NCBI GenBank assembly: GCA_016858145.1
Contig: JAEHOE010000076.1
Span: 1 to 64,000, forward strand
Reading direction: 5' to 3'
DNA: 64,000 nt
Source of the DNA: Edaphochlamys debaryana
Lineage: Eukaryota > Chlorophyta > Chlorophyceae > Chlamydomonadales
Shown: piece by piece, positions 13,601 through 25,244 of the stretch
Numbering within the stretch: position 1 is the first letter of the stretch
How the letters are laid out: the number at the start of each line of letters is the position of its first letter
Made by a program: the position numbers and the translations under genes
Notes under the pieces: generated by a model
Seen by the model: the letters and a program-made list of their open reading frames with translations, nothing else
The model's database searches: none
What the model was told of the DNA's origin: nothing

Positions 13601-16600
13601 GCCCAAGCCACGGAACCATCACCGGGGCGGCGGCGGCAGGGCCTCAGCGTGGGGAAGCAGCAGCGGCGCCTAAGGATTATCAATCTGTCTCCGCCGGGCC
13701 CCCGCCGCCGCTACGTCACGCACCTGGTCGCCCAAGCCACGGAACAATCACCCCGGCGGCGGCGGCAGGGCCTCTGCGCGGGGAAGCAGCCGCGGCGCCT
13801 AAGGATTATCAATCTGTCTCCGCCGGGCCCCCGCCGCCGCTGCATCACGCACCTGGCCGCCCAAGCCACGGAACCATCACCCCGGCGGCGGCGGCAGGGC
13901 CTCTGCGCGGGGAAGCAGCGGAGGCGCCTAAGGATTATCAATCTGTCTCCGCCGGGCCCCCGCCGCCGCTACGTCACGCACCTGGTCGCCCAAGCCACGG
14001 AACCATCACCGGGGCGGCGGCGGCAGGGCCTCTGCGCGGGGAAGCAGCCGCGGCGCCTAAGGAGTATCAATCTGTCTCCGCCGGGCCCCCGCCGCCGCTG
14101 CATCACGCACCTGGTCGCCCAAGCCACGGAACCATCACCGGGGCGGCGGCGGCAGGGCCTCTGCGCGGGGAAGCAGCCGCGGCGCCTAAGGAGTATCAAT
14201 CGGTCTCCTCCGGGCCCCCGCCGCCGCTGCATCATGCACCTGGCCGCCCAAGCCACGGAACAATCACCCCGGCGGCGGCGGCAGGGCCTCTGCGCGGGGA
14301 AGCAGCAGCGGCGCCTAAGGATGATCAATCTGTCTCCGCCGGGCCCCCGCCGCCGCTGCGTCACGCACCTGGTCGCCCAAGCCACGGAGCCATCACCCCG
14401 GCGGCGGCGGCAGGGCCTCTGCGCGGGGAAGCAGCGGAGGCGCCTAAGGATTATCAATCTGTCTCCGCCGGGCCCCCGCCGCCGCTGCATCACGCACCTG
14501 GCCGCCCAAGCCACGGAACCATCACCGGGGCGGCGGCGGCAGGGCCTCAGCGCGGGGAAGCAGCCGCGGCGCCTAAGGAGTATCAATCTGTCTCCGCCGG
14601 GCCCCCGCCGCCGCTACGTCACGCACCTGGTCGCCCAAGCCACGGAACCATCACCGGGGCGGCGGCGGCAGGGCCTCTGCGCGGGGAAGCAGCGGAGGCG
14701 CCTAAGGATTATCAATCTGTCTCCGCCGGGCCCCCGCCGCCGCTGCATCACGCACCTGGTCGCCCAAGCCACGGAACCATCACCGGGGCGGCGGCGGCAG
14801 GGCCTCAGCGCGGGGAAGCAGCAGCGGCGCCTAAGGATTATCAATCTGTCTCCGCCGGGCCCCCGCCGCCGCTACGTCACGCACCTGGTCGCCCAAGCCA
14901 CGGAACCATACCCCCGGCGGCGGCGGCAGGGCCTCTGCGCGGGGCAGCAGCCGCGGCGCCTAAGGAGTATCAATCTGTCTCCGCCGGGCCCCCGCCGCCG
15001 CTGCATCACGCACCTGGCCGCCCAAGCCACGGAACCATCACCGGGGCGGCGGCGGCAGGGCCTCTGCGCGGGGAAGCAGCGGAGGCGCCTAAGGATTATC
15101 AATCTGTCTCCGCCGGGCCCCCGCCGCCGCTACGTCACGCACCTGGTCGCCCAAGCCACGGAACCATCACCCCCGGCGGCGGCGGCAGGGCCTCTGCGCG
15201 GGGAAGCAGCCGCGGCGCCTAAGGAGTATCAATCTGTCTCCGCCGGGCCCCCGCCGCCGCTGCATCACGCACCTGGTCGCCCAAGCCACGGAACCATACC
15301 CCCGGCGGCGGCGGCAGGGCCTCTGCGCGGGGAAGCAGCGGCGGCGCCTAAGGATTATCAATCGGTCTCCTCCGGGCCCCCGCCGCCGCTGCATCATGCA
15401 CCTGGCCGCCCAAGCCACGGAACAATCACCCCGGCGGCGGCGGCAGGGCCTCTGCGCGGGGAAGCAGCAGCGGCGCCTAAGGATGATCAATCTGTCTCCG
15501 CCGGGCCCCCGCCGCCGCTACGTCACGCACCTGGTCGCCCAAGCCACGGAGCCATCACCCCGGCGGCGGCGGCAGGGCCTCTGCGCGGGGAAGCAGCGGA
15601 GGCGCCTAAGGATGATCAATCTGTCTCCGCCGGGCCCCCGCCGCCGCTGCATCACGCACCTGGTCGCCCAAGCCACGGAACCATCACCGGGGCGGCGGCG
15701 GCAGGGCCTCTGCGCGGGGAAGCAGCGGAGGCGCCTAAGGATTATCAATCTGTCTCCGCCGGGCCCCCGCCGCCGCTACGTCACGCACCTGGCCGCCCAA
15801 GCCACGGAACCATCACCCCGGCGGCGGCGGCAGGGCCTCTGCGCGGGGAAGCAGCGGAGGCGCCTAAGGATTATCAATCTGTCTCCGCCGGGCCCCCGCC
15901 GCCGCTACGTCACGCACCTGGTCGCCCAAGCCACGGAACCATCACCGGGGCGGCGGCGGCAGGGCCTCAGCGCGGGGAAGCAGCCGCGGCGCCTAAGGAT
16001 TATCAATCTGTCTCCGCCGGGCCCCCGCCGCCGCTGCATCATGCACCTGGTCGCCCAAGCCACGGAACCATCACCAGGGCGGCGGCGGCAGGGCCTCTGC
16101 GCGGGGAAGCAGCCGCGGCGCCTAAGGATTATCAATCTGTCTCCGCCGGGCCCCCGCCGCCGCTACGTCACGCACCTGGTCGCCCAAGCCACGGAACCAT
16201 CACCCCGGCGGCGGCGGCAGGGCCTCTGCGCGGGGAAGCAGCGGCGGCGCCTAAGGAGTATCAATCTGTCTCCGCCGGGCCCCCGCCGCCGCTGCATCAC
16301 GCACCTGGCCGCCCAAGCCACGGAACCATCACCAGGGCGGCGGCGGCAGGGCCTCTGCGCGGGGAAGCAGCGGAGGCGCCGAAGGATTATCAATCTGTCT
16401 CCGCCGGGCCCCCGCCGCCGCTACGTCACGCACCTGGTCGCCCAAGCCACGGAACCATCACCCCGGCGGCGGCGGCAGGGCCTCTGCGCGGGGAAGCAGC
16501 CGCGGCGCCTAAGGAGTATCAATCTGTCTCCGCCGGGCCCCCGCCGCCGCTGCATCACGCACCTGGTCGCCCAAGCCACGGAACCATACCCCCGGCGGCG

Positions 16601-17839
16601 GCGGCAGGGCCTCTGCGCGGGGAAGCAGCGGCGGCGCCTAAGGAGTATCAATCGGTCTCCTCCGGGCCCCCGCCGCCGCTGCATCATGCACCTGGCCGCC
16701 CAAGCCACGGAACAATCACCCCGGCGGCGGCGGCAGGGCCTCTGCGCGGGGAAGCAGCGGAGGCGCCTAAGGATTATCAATCTGTCTCCGCCGGGCCCCC
16801 GCCGCCGCTGCGTCACGCACCTGGTCGCCCAAGCCACGGAACCGTCACCCCGGCGGCGGCGGCAGGGCCTCTGCGCGGGGAAGCAGCGGCGGCGCCTAAG
16901 GAGTATCAATCGGTCTCCGCCGGGCCCCCGCCGCCGCTGCATCATGCACCTGGCCGCCCAAGCCACGGAACCATCACCGGGGCGGCGGCGGCAGGGCCTC
17001 TGCGCGGGGAAGCAGCAGCGGCGCCTAAGGATTATCAATCTGTCTCCGCCGGGCCCCCGCCGCCGCTGCGTCACGCACCTGGTCGCCCAAGCCACGGAAC
17101 CGTCACCCCGGCGGCGGCGGCAGGGCCTCTGCGCGGGGAAGCAGCCGCGGCGCCTAAGGAGTATCAATCTGTCTCCGCCGGGCCCCCGCCGCCGCTGCAT
17201 CACGCACCTGGTCGCCCAAGCCACGGAACCATCACCCCGGCGGCGGCGGCAGGGCCTCTGCGCGGGGAAGCAGCGGAGGCGCCTAAGGATTATCAATCTG
17301 TCTCCGCCGGGCCCCCGCCGCCGCTACGTCACGCACCTGGTCGCCCAAGCCACGGAACCATCACCAGGGCGGCGGCGGCAGGGCCTCTGCGCGGGGAAGC
17401 AGCGGAGGCGCCTAAGGATTATCAATCTGTCTCCGCCGGGCCCCCGCCGCCGCTGCATCACGCACCTGGTCGCCCAAGCCACGGAACCATCACCGGGGCG
17501 GCGGCGGCAGGGCCTCAGCGTGGGGAAGCAGCAGCGGCGCCTAAGGATTATCAATCTGTCTCCGCCGGGCCCCCGCCGCCGCTACGTCACGCACCTGGTC
17601 GCCCAAGCCACGGAACCATCACCCCGGCGGCGGCGGCAGGGCCTCTGCGCGGGGAAGCAGCCGCGGCGCCTAAGGATTATCAATCTGTCTCCGCCGGGCC
17701 CCCGCCGCCGCTGCATCACGCACCTGGCCGCCCAAGCCACGGAACCATCACCCCGGCGGCGGCGGCAGGGCCTCTGCGCGGGGAAGCAGCGGAGGCGCCT
17801 AAGGATTATCAATCTGTCTCCGCCGGGCCCCCGCCGCCG

Positions 17840-19129
17840 CTACGTCACGCACCTGGTCGCCCAAGCCACGGAACCATCACCGGGGCGGCGGCGGCAGGGC
17901 CTCTGCGCGGGGAAGCAGCCGCGGCGCCTAAGGAGTATCAATCTGTCTCCGCCGGGCCCCCGCCGCCGCTGCATCACGCACCTGGTCGCCCAAGCCACGG
18001 AACCATCACCGGGGCGGCGGCGGCAGGGCCTCTGCGCGGGGAAGCAGCCGCGGCGCCTAAGGAGTATCAATCGGTCTCCTCCGGGCCCCCGCCGCCGCTG
18101 CATCATGCACCTGGCCGCCCAAGCCACGGAACCATCACCCCGGCGGCGGCGGCAGGGCCTCTGCGCGGGGAAGCAGCAGCGGCGCCTAAGGATGATCAAT
18201 CTGTCTCCGCCGGGCCCCCGCCGCCGCTGCGTCACGCACCTGGCCGCCCAAGCCACGGAGCCATCACCCCGGCGGCGGCGGCAGGGCCTCTGCGCGGGGA
18301 AGCAGCGGAGGCGCCTAAGGATTATCAATCTGTCTCCGCCGGGCCCCCGCCGCCGCTGCATCACGCACCTGGCCGCCCAAGCCACGGAACCATCACCCCG
18401 GCGGCGGCGGCAGGGCCTCTGCGCGGGGCAGCAGCCGCGGCGCCTAAGGATTATCAATCTGTCTCCGCCGGGCCCCCGCCGCCGCTACGTCACGCACCTG
18501 GTCGCCCAAGCCACGGAACCATCACCGGGGCGGCGGCGGCAGGGCCTCTGCGCGGGGAAGCAGCCGCGGCGCCTAAGGAGTATCAATCTGTCTCCGCCGG
18601 GCCCCCGCCGCCGCTGCATCACGCACCTGGTCGCCCAAGCCACGGAACCATCACCGGGGCGGCGGCGGCAGGGCCTCTGCGCGGGGAAGCAGCCGCGGCG
18701 CCTAAGGAGTATCAATCGGTCTCCTCCGGGCCCCCGCCGCCGCTGCATCATGCACCTGGCCGCCCAAGCCACGGAACCATCACCCCGGCGGCGGCGGCAG
18801 GGCCTCTGCGCGGGGAAGCAGCAGCGGCGCCTAAGGATGATCAATCTGTCTCCGCCGGGCCCCCGCCGCCGCTGCGTCACGCACCTGGTCGCCCAAGCCA
18901 CGGAGCCATCACCCCGGCGGCGGCGGCAGGGCCTCTGCGCGGGGAAGCAGCGGAGGCGCCTAAGGATTATCAATCTGTCTCCGCCGGGCCCCCGCCGCCG
19001 CTGCATCACGCACCTGGTCGCCCAAGCCACGGAACCATCACCGGGGCGGCGGCGGCAGGGCCTCTGCGCGGGGAAGCAGCGGAGGCGCCTAAGGATGATC
19101 AATCTGTCTCCGCCGGGCCCCCGCCGCCG
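17840..19129. repeat. Tandem 5-unit (645-bp) higher-order block inside the satellite
   Basis: Two consecutive blocks of five 129-bp monomers (from 17840 and from 18485) carry almost the same order of monomer variants, including the CATCATGCACC monomer with its linked CGGTCTCCTCC upstream variant. A closely related five-monomer order also occurs at 13969 and 8294. The exact 645-bp spacing shows that multi-monomer blocks, not only single monomers, have been copied. Confidence 0.8.
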
Positions 19130-21842
19130 CTACGTCACGCACCTGGTCGCCCAAGCCACGGAACCATCACCCCGGCGGCGGCGGCAGGGCCTCTGCGCGG
19201 GGAAGCAGCCGCGGCGCCTAAGGAGTATCAATCTGTCTCCGCCGGGCCCCCGCCGCCGCTACGTCACGCACCTGGTCGCCCAAGCCACGGAACCATCACC
19301 CCGGCGGCGGCGGCAGGGCCTCTGCGCGGGGAAGCAGCGGAGGCGCCTAAGGAGTATCAATCTGTCTCCGCCGGGCCCCCGCCGCCGCTGCATCACGCAC
19401 CTGGCCGCCCAAGCCACGGAACCATCACCAGGGCGGCGGCGGCAGGGCCTCTGCGCGGGGAAGCAGCAGCGGCGCCTAAGGATTATCAATCGGTCTCCTC
19501 CGGGCCCCCGCCGCCGCTACGTCACGCACCTGGTCGCCCAAGCCACGGAACCATCACCGGGGCGGCGGCGGCAGGGCCTCAGCGCGGGGAAGCAGCGGAG
19601 GCGCCTAAGGATTATCAATCTGTCTCCGCCGGGCCCCCGCCGCCGCTGCATCACGCACCTGGTCGCCCAAGCCACGGAACCATCACCAGGGCGGCGGCGG
19701 CAGGGCCTCTGCGCGGGGAAGCAGCAGCGGCGCCTAAGGATTATCAATCTGTCTCCGCCGGGCCCCCGCCGCCGCTACGTCACGCACCTGGTCGCCCAAG
19801 CCACGGAACCATCACCCCGGCGGCGGCGGCAGGGCCTCTGCGCGGGGAAGCAGCCGCGGCGCCTAAGGAGTATCAATCTGTCTCCGCCGGGCCCCCGCCG
19901 CCGCTGCATCACGCACCTGGCCGCCCAAGCCACGGAACCATCACCAGGGCGGCGGCGGCAGGGCCTCTGCGCGGGGAAGCAGCCGCGGCGCCTAAGGAGT
20001 ATCAATCTGTCTCCGCCGGGCCCCCGCCGCCGCTACGTCACGCACCTGGTCGCCCAAGCCACGGAACCATCACCCCGGCGGCGGCGGCAGGGCCTCTGCG
20101 CGGGGAAGCAGCCGCGGCGCCTAAGGAGTATCAATCTGTCTCCGCCGGGCCCCCGCCGCCGCTGCATCACGCACCTGGTCGCCCAAGCCACGGAACCATC
20201 ACCCCGGCGGCGGCGGCAGGGCCTCTGCGCGGGGAAGCAGCGGCGGCGCCTAAGGATTATCAATCTGTCTCCGCCGGGCCCCCGCCGCCGCTACGTCACG
20301 CACCTGGTCGCCCAAGCCACGGAACCATCACCGGGGCGGCGGCGGCAGGGCCTCAGCGCGGGGAAGCAGCCGCGGCGCCTAAGGATTATCAATCTGTCTC
20401 CGCCGGGCCCCCGCCGCCGCTACGTCACGCACCTGGTCGCCCAAGCCACGGAACCGTCACCCCGGCGGCGGCGGCAGGGCCTCTGCGCGGGGAAGCAGCC
20501 GCGGCGCCTAAGGAGTATCAATCTGTCTCCGCCGGGCCCCCGCCGCCGCTGCATCACGCACCTGGTCGCCCAAGCCACGGAACCATCACCGGGGCGGCGG
20601 CGGCAGGGCCTCTGCGCGGGGAAGCAGCGGAGGCGCCTAAGGATTATCAATCTGTCTCCGCCGGGCCCCCGCCGCCGCTACGTCACGCACCTGGTCGCCC
20701 AAGCCACGGAACCATCACCCCGGCGGCGGCGGCAGGGCCTCTGCGCGGGGAAGCAGCGGAGGCGCCTAAGGAGTATCAATCTGTCTCCGCCGGGCCCCCG
20801 CCGCCGCTGCATCACGCACCTGGTCGCCCAAGCCACGGAACCATCACCGGGGCGGCGGCGGCAGGGCCTCAGCGCGGGGAAGCAGCAGCGGCGCCTAAGG
20901 ATTATCAATCTGTCTCCGCCGGGCCCCCGCCGCCACTACGTCACGCACCTGGTCGCCCAAGCCACGGAACCATCACCCCGGCGGCGGCGGCAGGGCCTCT
21001 GCGCGGGGCAGCAGCCGCGGCGCCTAAGGATTATCAATCTGTCTCCGCCGGGCCCCCGCCGCCGCTGCATCACGCACCTGGTCGCCCAAGCCACGGAACC
21101 ATCACCCCGGCGGCGGCGGCAGGGCCTCTGCGCGGGGAAGCAGCAGCGGCGCCTAAGGATGATCAATCTGTCTCCGCCGGGCCCCCGCCGCCGCTACGTC
21201 ACGCACCTGGTCGCCCAAGCCACGGAACCATCACCCCGGCGGCGGCGGCAGGGCCTCTGCGCGGGGAAGCAGCCGCGGCGCCTAAGGAGTATCAATCTGT
21301 CTCCGCCGGGCCCCCGCCGCCGCTGCATCACGCACCTGGTCGCCCAAGCCACGGAACCATCACCGGGGCGGCGGCGGCAGGGCCTCAGCGCGGGGAAGCA
21401 GCAGCGGCGCCTAAGGATTATCAATCTGTCTCCGCCGGGCCCCCGCCGCCGCTACGTCACGCACCTGGTCGCCCAAGCCACGGAACCATCACCCCGGCGG
21501 CGGCGGCAGGGCCTCTGCGCGGGGCAGCAGCCGCGGCGCCTAAGGAGTATCAATCTGTCTCCGCCGGGCCCCCGCCGCCGCTGCATCACGCACCTGGCCG
21601 CCCAAGCCACGGAACCATCACCAGGGCGGCGGCGGCAGGGCCTCTGCGCGGGGAAGCAGCGGAGGCGCCTAAGGATTATCAATCTGTCTCCGCCGGGCCC
21701 CCGCCGCCGCTACGTCACGCACCTGGTCGCCCAAGCCACGGAACCATCACCGGGGCGGCGGCGGCAGGGCCTCTGCGCGGGGAAGCAGCCGCGGCGCCTA
21801 AGGAGTATCAATCTGTCTCCGCCGGGCCCCCGCCGCCGCTTC

Positions 21843-22096
21843 TTCACGCGGACACGCTCATCGGATCCTTCATTTGTCCCCCCCCCCCCGCGTGTCTGTG
21901 CTGGGCCAGATTAAATCTGCAAGCACGCCGGGCATGGTCCCCTTTCATGATCTGATAGGCGAGGTAGAACTGCACGCCGTGTGAGCACTTGACGGGCACA
22001 ATCTGGGCTACCTCGACCGTGTCCCTTCTCCTGGTCCCCTGCGTTACGGCATGCTCAGTCAAAAGGCTCATGTTTCCTTGTCGCATGTTACACTCG
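21843..22096. other. Array boundary and spacer to the first gene
   Basis: The satellite stops in mid-unit at its variable site and unique sequence begins with TCTTCACGCGGACACG. A run of 13 C follows near 21878. A TGTAA motif, the usual volvocine polyadenylation signal, lies on the minus strand at 22088-22092, five to nine bases after the transporter stop codon, so a very short 3' UTR is possible. Nothing else was recognised. Confidence 0.6.
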
Positions 22097-24639
22097 CTAG
22101 CGCATTTTGCTGCCCCCTCCACTGCTTAGTCGCAGGCGTTCCACTGCGTAAACGGGCAACAGTAGGTCTTTCAGGCCCGGTCCCCTCACGTCAACGTTTC
22201 CAGCCAGCACGCCCCCTCCGCCTTTCCCTGTCCCTCCCAAGGTCCCTTGTCGGGCCTTGATGAGATTGTAGGATACAAAGCCCATCATGCTGATGGTGTA
22301 GCCGACCTGCATTCGTACGGCGGAAAGGGTCAGTTGATGGGCTGCGTTCTGCCCCGCACTTCCTCTTCCCCCCCGCTGGCCCCCCCGCTGGCTCGCTACG
22401 CACCAGCTGCAGCAGGGTGACCCGCTCGTGCAGGAAGACGATGCCAATGGTCACCAGCGCCGCGTCCTTGACCGTGCCCAGGACCTGCAGGGTTGGGCGG
22501 GAGGGCGAGAGGCCTAGATCGGAAGCAGGGCGGGCGGGCAGCCTGAGGCCCACAAGTTCACCTCCATGCGCATGGTGAGCTGCCCTACTGCAGGGGAGAT
22601 GCAGCATGCATTTTGGCGAATGCATGCCCGCAAGCACCAGCCCCCGGCCCCACCTTGAGCGTGAGCGACGAGGCCAGCTTGATGACGGTGATGGCCAGCA
22701 TGTTGACCGCGAAGCCGCAGCAGGCCGCCACCGCGAACTGCCCCGGGTGCAGCCCCACCGCCTGCCAGTCGCGCCTGGCCAGCAGCGCCGGCATCTCGGT
22801 GTAGGAGGCCTGCGGGTCGCCACAATGGGAAAGCAAAGGAGAGGGTGGGCCCCAGACAGCTGGATGAGAGTAGAGCAGATGACGTCCACAACAGCCCCCT
22901 CGCACAGACATGTCCCGCAGCTCCCATGCGGTGCCCCACCTGCACCGCCAGCACTGCCGTGCAGGCCGATGAGATGTAGAAGAGCCCCTCCACCGGCTGC
23001 AGGGCCGCCCCCGGCAGCCCGGGCGCCGCCAGCAGGTGCTGCGTCAGCACCAGGCGCACGCTCTCCGCCACCACGCTCACCAGCATGGCGGCCAGGCCGA
23101 ACTGGGCAGGCGGGGAGGAAGAAGAGCATCAGGAGACCAGCGGAAGGCATTTGGTTGCTAGCTGGGCACCGCCCCGCCCCGTGCACTGGAGAGGGCCCAC
23201 GGCCCCAGCACGTCCCTCCTTCCCACATCCCTGGCTTGACAACAACAAGCCCCTCGCACCCCGCCCCAGGCCTGCCCCAGTACCTGGCTCCTTCCCACAT
23301 CCCTGGCTTGGCCTGGCGGGCCTCTATACCAAGGCTCAAGCCGCCCCTTGCTGCCCGCTCACCTCCGCCTTGTCCATCCCCAGCTCACCAGCGAGAGGTT
23401 GAGCTCCCCGTACGACGCCAGCGCCACCCCGCACGCAATGAGCGTTACCGCCGCCACCAGCCGAGTGCTGGGCGCCTCGAGCCGGGCCACGAAGAGCAGC
23501 AGCATGGTCACCACGGGGCAGAAGGCCTGGGGCAAGCGGTTGGGGCAGGTGAGGGGGGGGGGGGCACCATGTACGCTTGGGCCCCGCGTAAGGCCCTGTC
23601 CCTGCGGCCTGCCCCTGTCCCCGCCCCACCTTGAGCATCTGCACGAAGGCCACGGTGAGGTACAGGTAGCCCATGTTGCCCGTCTGCGGGGTGGACCAAG
23701 CGAGGAGGCGGATGAAGGGAGGCAGAGAACCATTGCGGCGGGGCGGGGCCCACGCATACCCTTTCTCGGCCACCCGCAACCTGCTTGCCCCGCCAAACAA
23801 TGGCAGCATGAAGTGCTGAGCCACCACCTCATCCCTTGCCCAACAGCTACCGCAGGGATTGCTGAACCTCGGCCCCTTCCCGGCCCCTGCTCCCCTCGAA
23901 CCCTCCACCTGGAAGGTGAGGGCCATGAAGAACCCGGTGGGCAGCACCCGGGTCAGGTAGTACCGTGGCGTCATTTTGAACCGTGCCCCCGAAAGCACCA
24001 GCACCTCGCCCCCGCCCTGCACAGGGCTCCCGGTCGGGAAGCCCCCTGCGCCCAGGGGCTCCGCCAGGGCCCCGCCGCTGCCGCCCAGGGGCAGGCTACG
24101 CGCGGGGGAGCCCAGGGGCCTCGAGGTCGGGGCCAGGCGCAGCGCCAGCCAGGAGGCTAGGGTGGTTGTGGCCAGGCCCATCCAGGCAATGGTGCAGGGG
24201 TAGGGGAAGTGCAGGCCCACCATGATGTGCTGTCGGGGGCAAGGGGAAAGAGTTGAGGGCTTCGTGTTGGGCGGAGCTGGCAGGTTCCGTCCAACCCCAC
24301 CAAAGAAGGCGGTCAAAGCCCCTAGCAGCCCACACCCCAAGCAAGCGCGCCGTGTTTCACGCGTAGACAGGCTGTTCGGCCGTGCACCCTAGCTATTCGT
24401 CAACCCCGTCTTGCCTTGTTCACGAGGATGGCCCACGAGCTTGCGGTCATCCACCCCAGGCACGCTGCAACCGTGACGATGGCCTGCCCCAGGCGGGTGC
24501 GCAGGAAGGCCGCTAGGGCTAGCCGCAGCGACGCCAGGCTCAAGGGGCGACTCCTGCTGCTGCGCGGGCTCCATAGGTCAGGCAGCAGCGGCTTGAGGGC
24601 CTCAGGGTCCCGATCCCGCCAGTCCTCCCGCGGCGCCAT
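22097..24639 (-). CDS. TPT/nucleotide-sugar-type transporter (DMT superfamily), 8 exons, 448 aa
   Basis: Exons on the minus strand, 5' to 3': 24639-24415, 24229-23909, 23683-23630, 23526-23389, 23101-22940, 22809-22654, 22484-22404, 22306-22097. All introns are phase 0 and the spliced frame is open for 448 codons. The product is a polytopic membrane protein: an N-terminal helix ending WAILVNK, then HIMV and FPYP, and a C-terminal half with NMLAITVIKLASSLTLK, GTVKDAALV, FLHERVTLLQL and GYTISMMGFVSYNLIKA. This is the layout of the triose-phosphate/nucleotide-sugar translocator branch, antiporters of the plastid envelope or ER/Golgi. The substrate cannot be told from sequence and no clear transit peptide is visible. 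The start is the ATG at 24639, the first in frame. The first intron uses a GC donor (AAG|GCAAGA); the others are GT-AG. The 3' end points at the satellite, about 250 bp away. The family is secure, the substrate is not. Confidence 0.88.
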
Positions 24640-25244
24640 GGTCCCGCCAACCCGCGTAAGCCCGGGGCCCCGCGTGGTGCAATCACACTATTCTTGCCCA
24701 CAACACGTGAGATGCGTGTCGCCTAGGTGGATATGGCGCGGGGCGGGCTACTGCCGAGGGCTGCTACGCAAAATTTGCTCTCAGCACGCCTGAGCGGCTG
24801 CACGGTATCTACGTTGAACCAGAAGAGCTGTGGGTGCTTTAGTGGCACATCCTGGTAAGAGCACGAGCTTGTGAATGCTAACGGCGAGAAAGACGCACAG
24901 CGGGGCCGGGTCTCAATGCGACTGGCGTGTCACAAACGTATTCTACACAGTCATGCAGCGAAGTAGAGGAAATGCACTACTCGTCCCATCCGACTTGCAT
25001 CGGTGCCAGTCGCGGGTCGCCTTTGAGCACGACCCCGCCTTCTGTGCCTATTCGCGTTCTGCTCACTAACACCTTTGTCCGCCACATTGCCACAACGTCG
25101 GGTCGCCGACCGCGCCCGGCACAACATTTCGGTTAGCGCTAGACAAGTGCGCGGCAGCGCTCGTTAGTCCTTTCTATAGCCCGAGTGGGCTGCGCAAAAG
25201 CACTCGCAGAGACGGCGCCCACTCCGCTTCCTCCGCCGGTCACG
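24640..25244. promoter_or_regulatory. Divergent intergenic region between the transporter and the OGFOD1 gene
   Basis: About 600 bp separates two start codons facing away from each other, so both promoters and 5' UTRs must lie here. I see no TATA box I would trust and no other gene. The stretch is less GC-rich than the flanking exons (for example 24770-24970), as expected for a promoter region. Confidence 0.5.

Larger units (their letters stand above)
1..21842. repeat. 129-bp higher-order satellite array, about 169 units
   Basis: A head-to-tail tandem array occupies everything from the left edge to 21842. The unit is 129 bp and begins conveniently at GGATTATCAATCTGTC, followed by a CCGCCGGGCCC block, a variable site (CTACGTCACGC, CTGCATCACGC, CTGCGTCACGC, CCGCATCACGC or CTGCATCATGC), a GGTCGCCCAAGCC block, a (GGC)n-rich block, GCGCGGGGAAGCAGC and GGCGCCTAA. 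Monomers differ at a few recurrent sites: GG/CC/AG before GGCGGC, CTCTG/CTCAG before CGCGG, and GGAGG/CAGCG/CCGCG/GGCGG after GCAGC. CTACGTCACGC and CTGCATCACGC monomers mostly alternate, giving a 258-bp dimer, and larger blocks recur at exact multiples of 129 bp. The last unit is cut inside the variable site. Because 129 is a multiple of 3, two forward frames stay open for kilobases; this is a periodicity effect, not evidence of a gene. A satellite of centromeric or subtelomeric kind is inferred; no telomere repeat is present. Confidence 0.97.

Noticed and set aside
415..21682. Many 76-205-codon reverse-strand ORFs in the array
   Set aside because: Their ends fall at the CTACGTCACGC monomers, whose complement contains TAG. 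They merely report the spacing of that monomer class.
1..21842. CRISPR-like array
   Set aside because: The repeats are directly contiguous 129-mers with no unique spacers, and the rest of the window is clearly eukaryotic.
1936..21955. Giant forward ORFs (1805, 1375, 1341, 2960 and 2172 codons) across the array
   Set aside because: Two forward frames are open at once simply because the 129-bp unit has no stop in them and 129 is divisible by 3. There is no promoter, upstream exon or recognisable domain, single 1-base changes end the ORFs, and nonsynonymous changes are as easy to see as silent ones.
22191..23339. Long reverse ORF of 382 codons over the transporter, and long forward ORFs such as 22606-23634
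   Set aside because: They run through introns with clear splice sites. The spliced 8-exon reading gives a coherent membrane protein, these do not.
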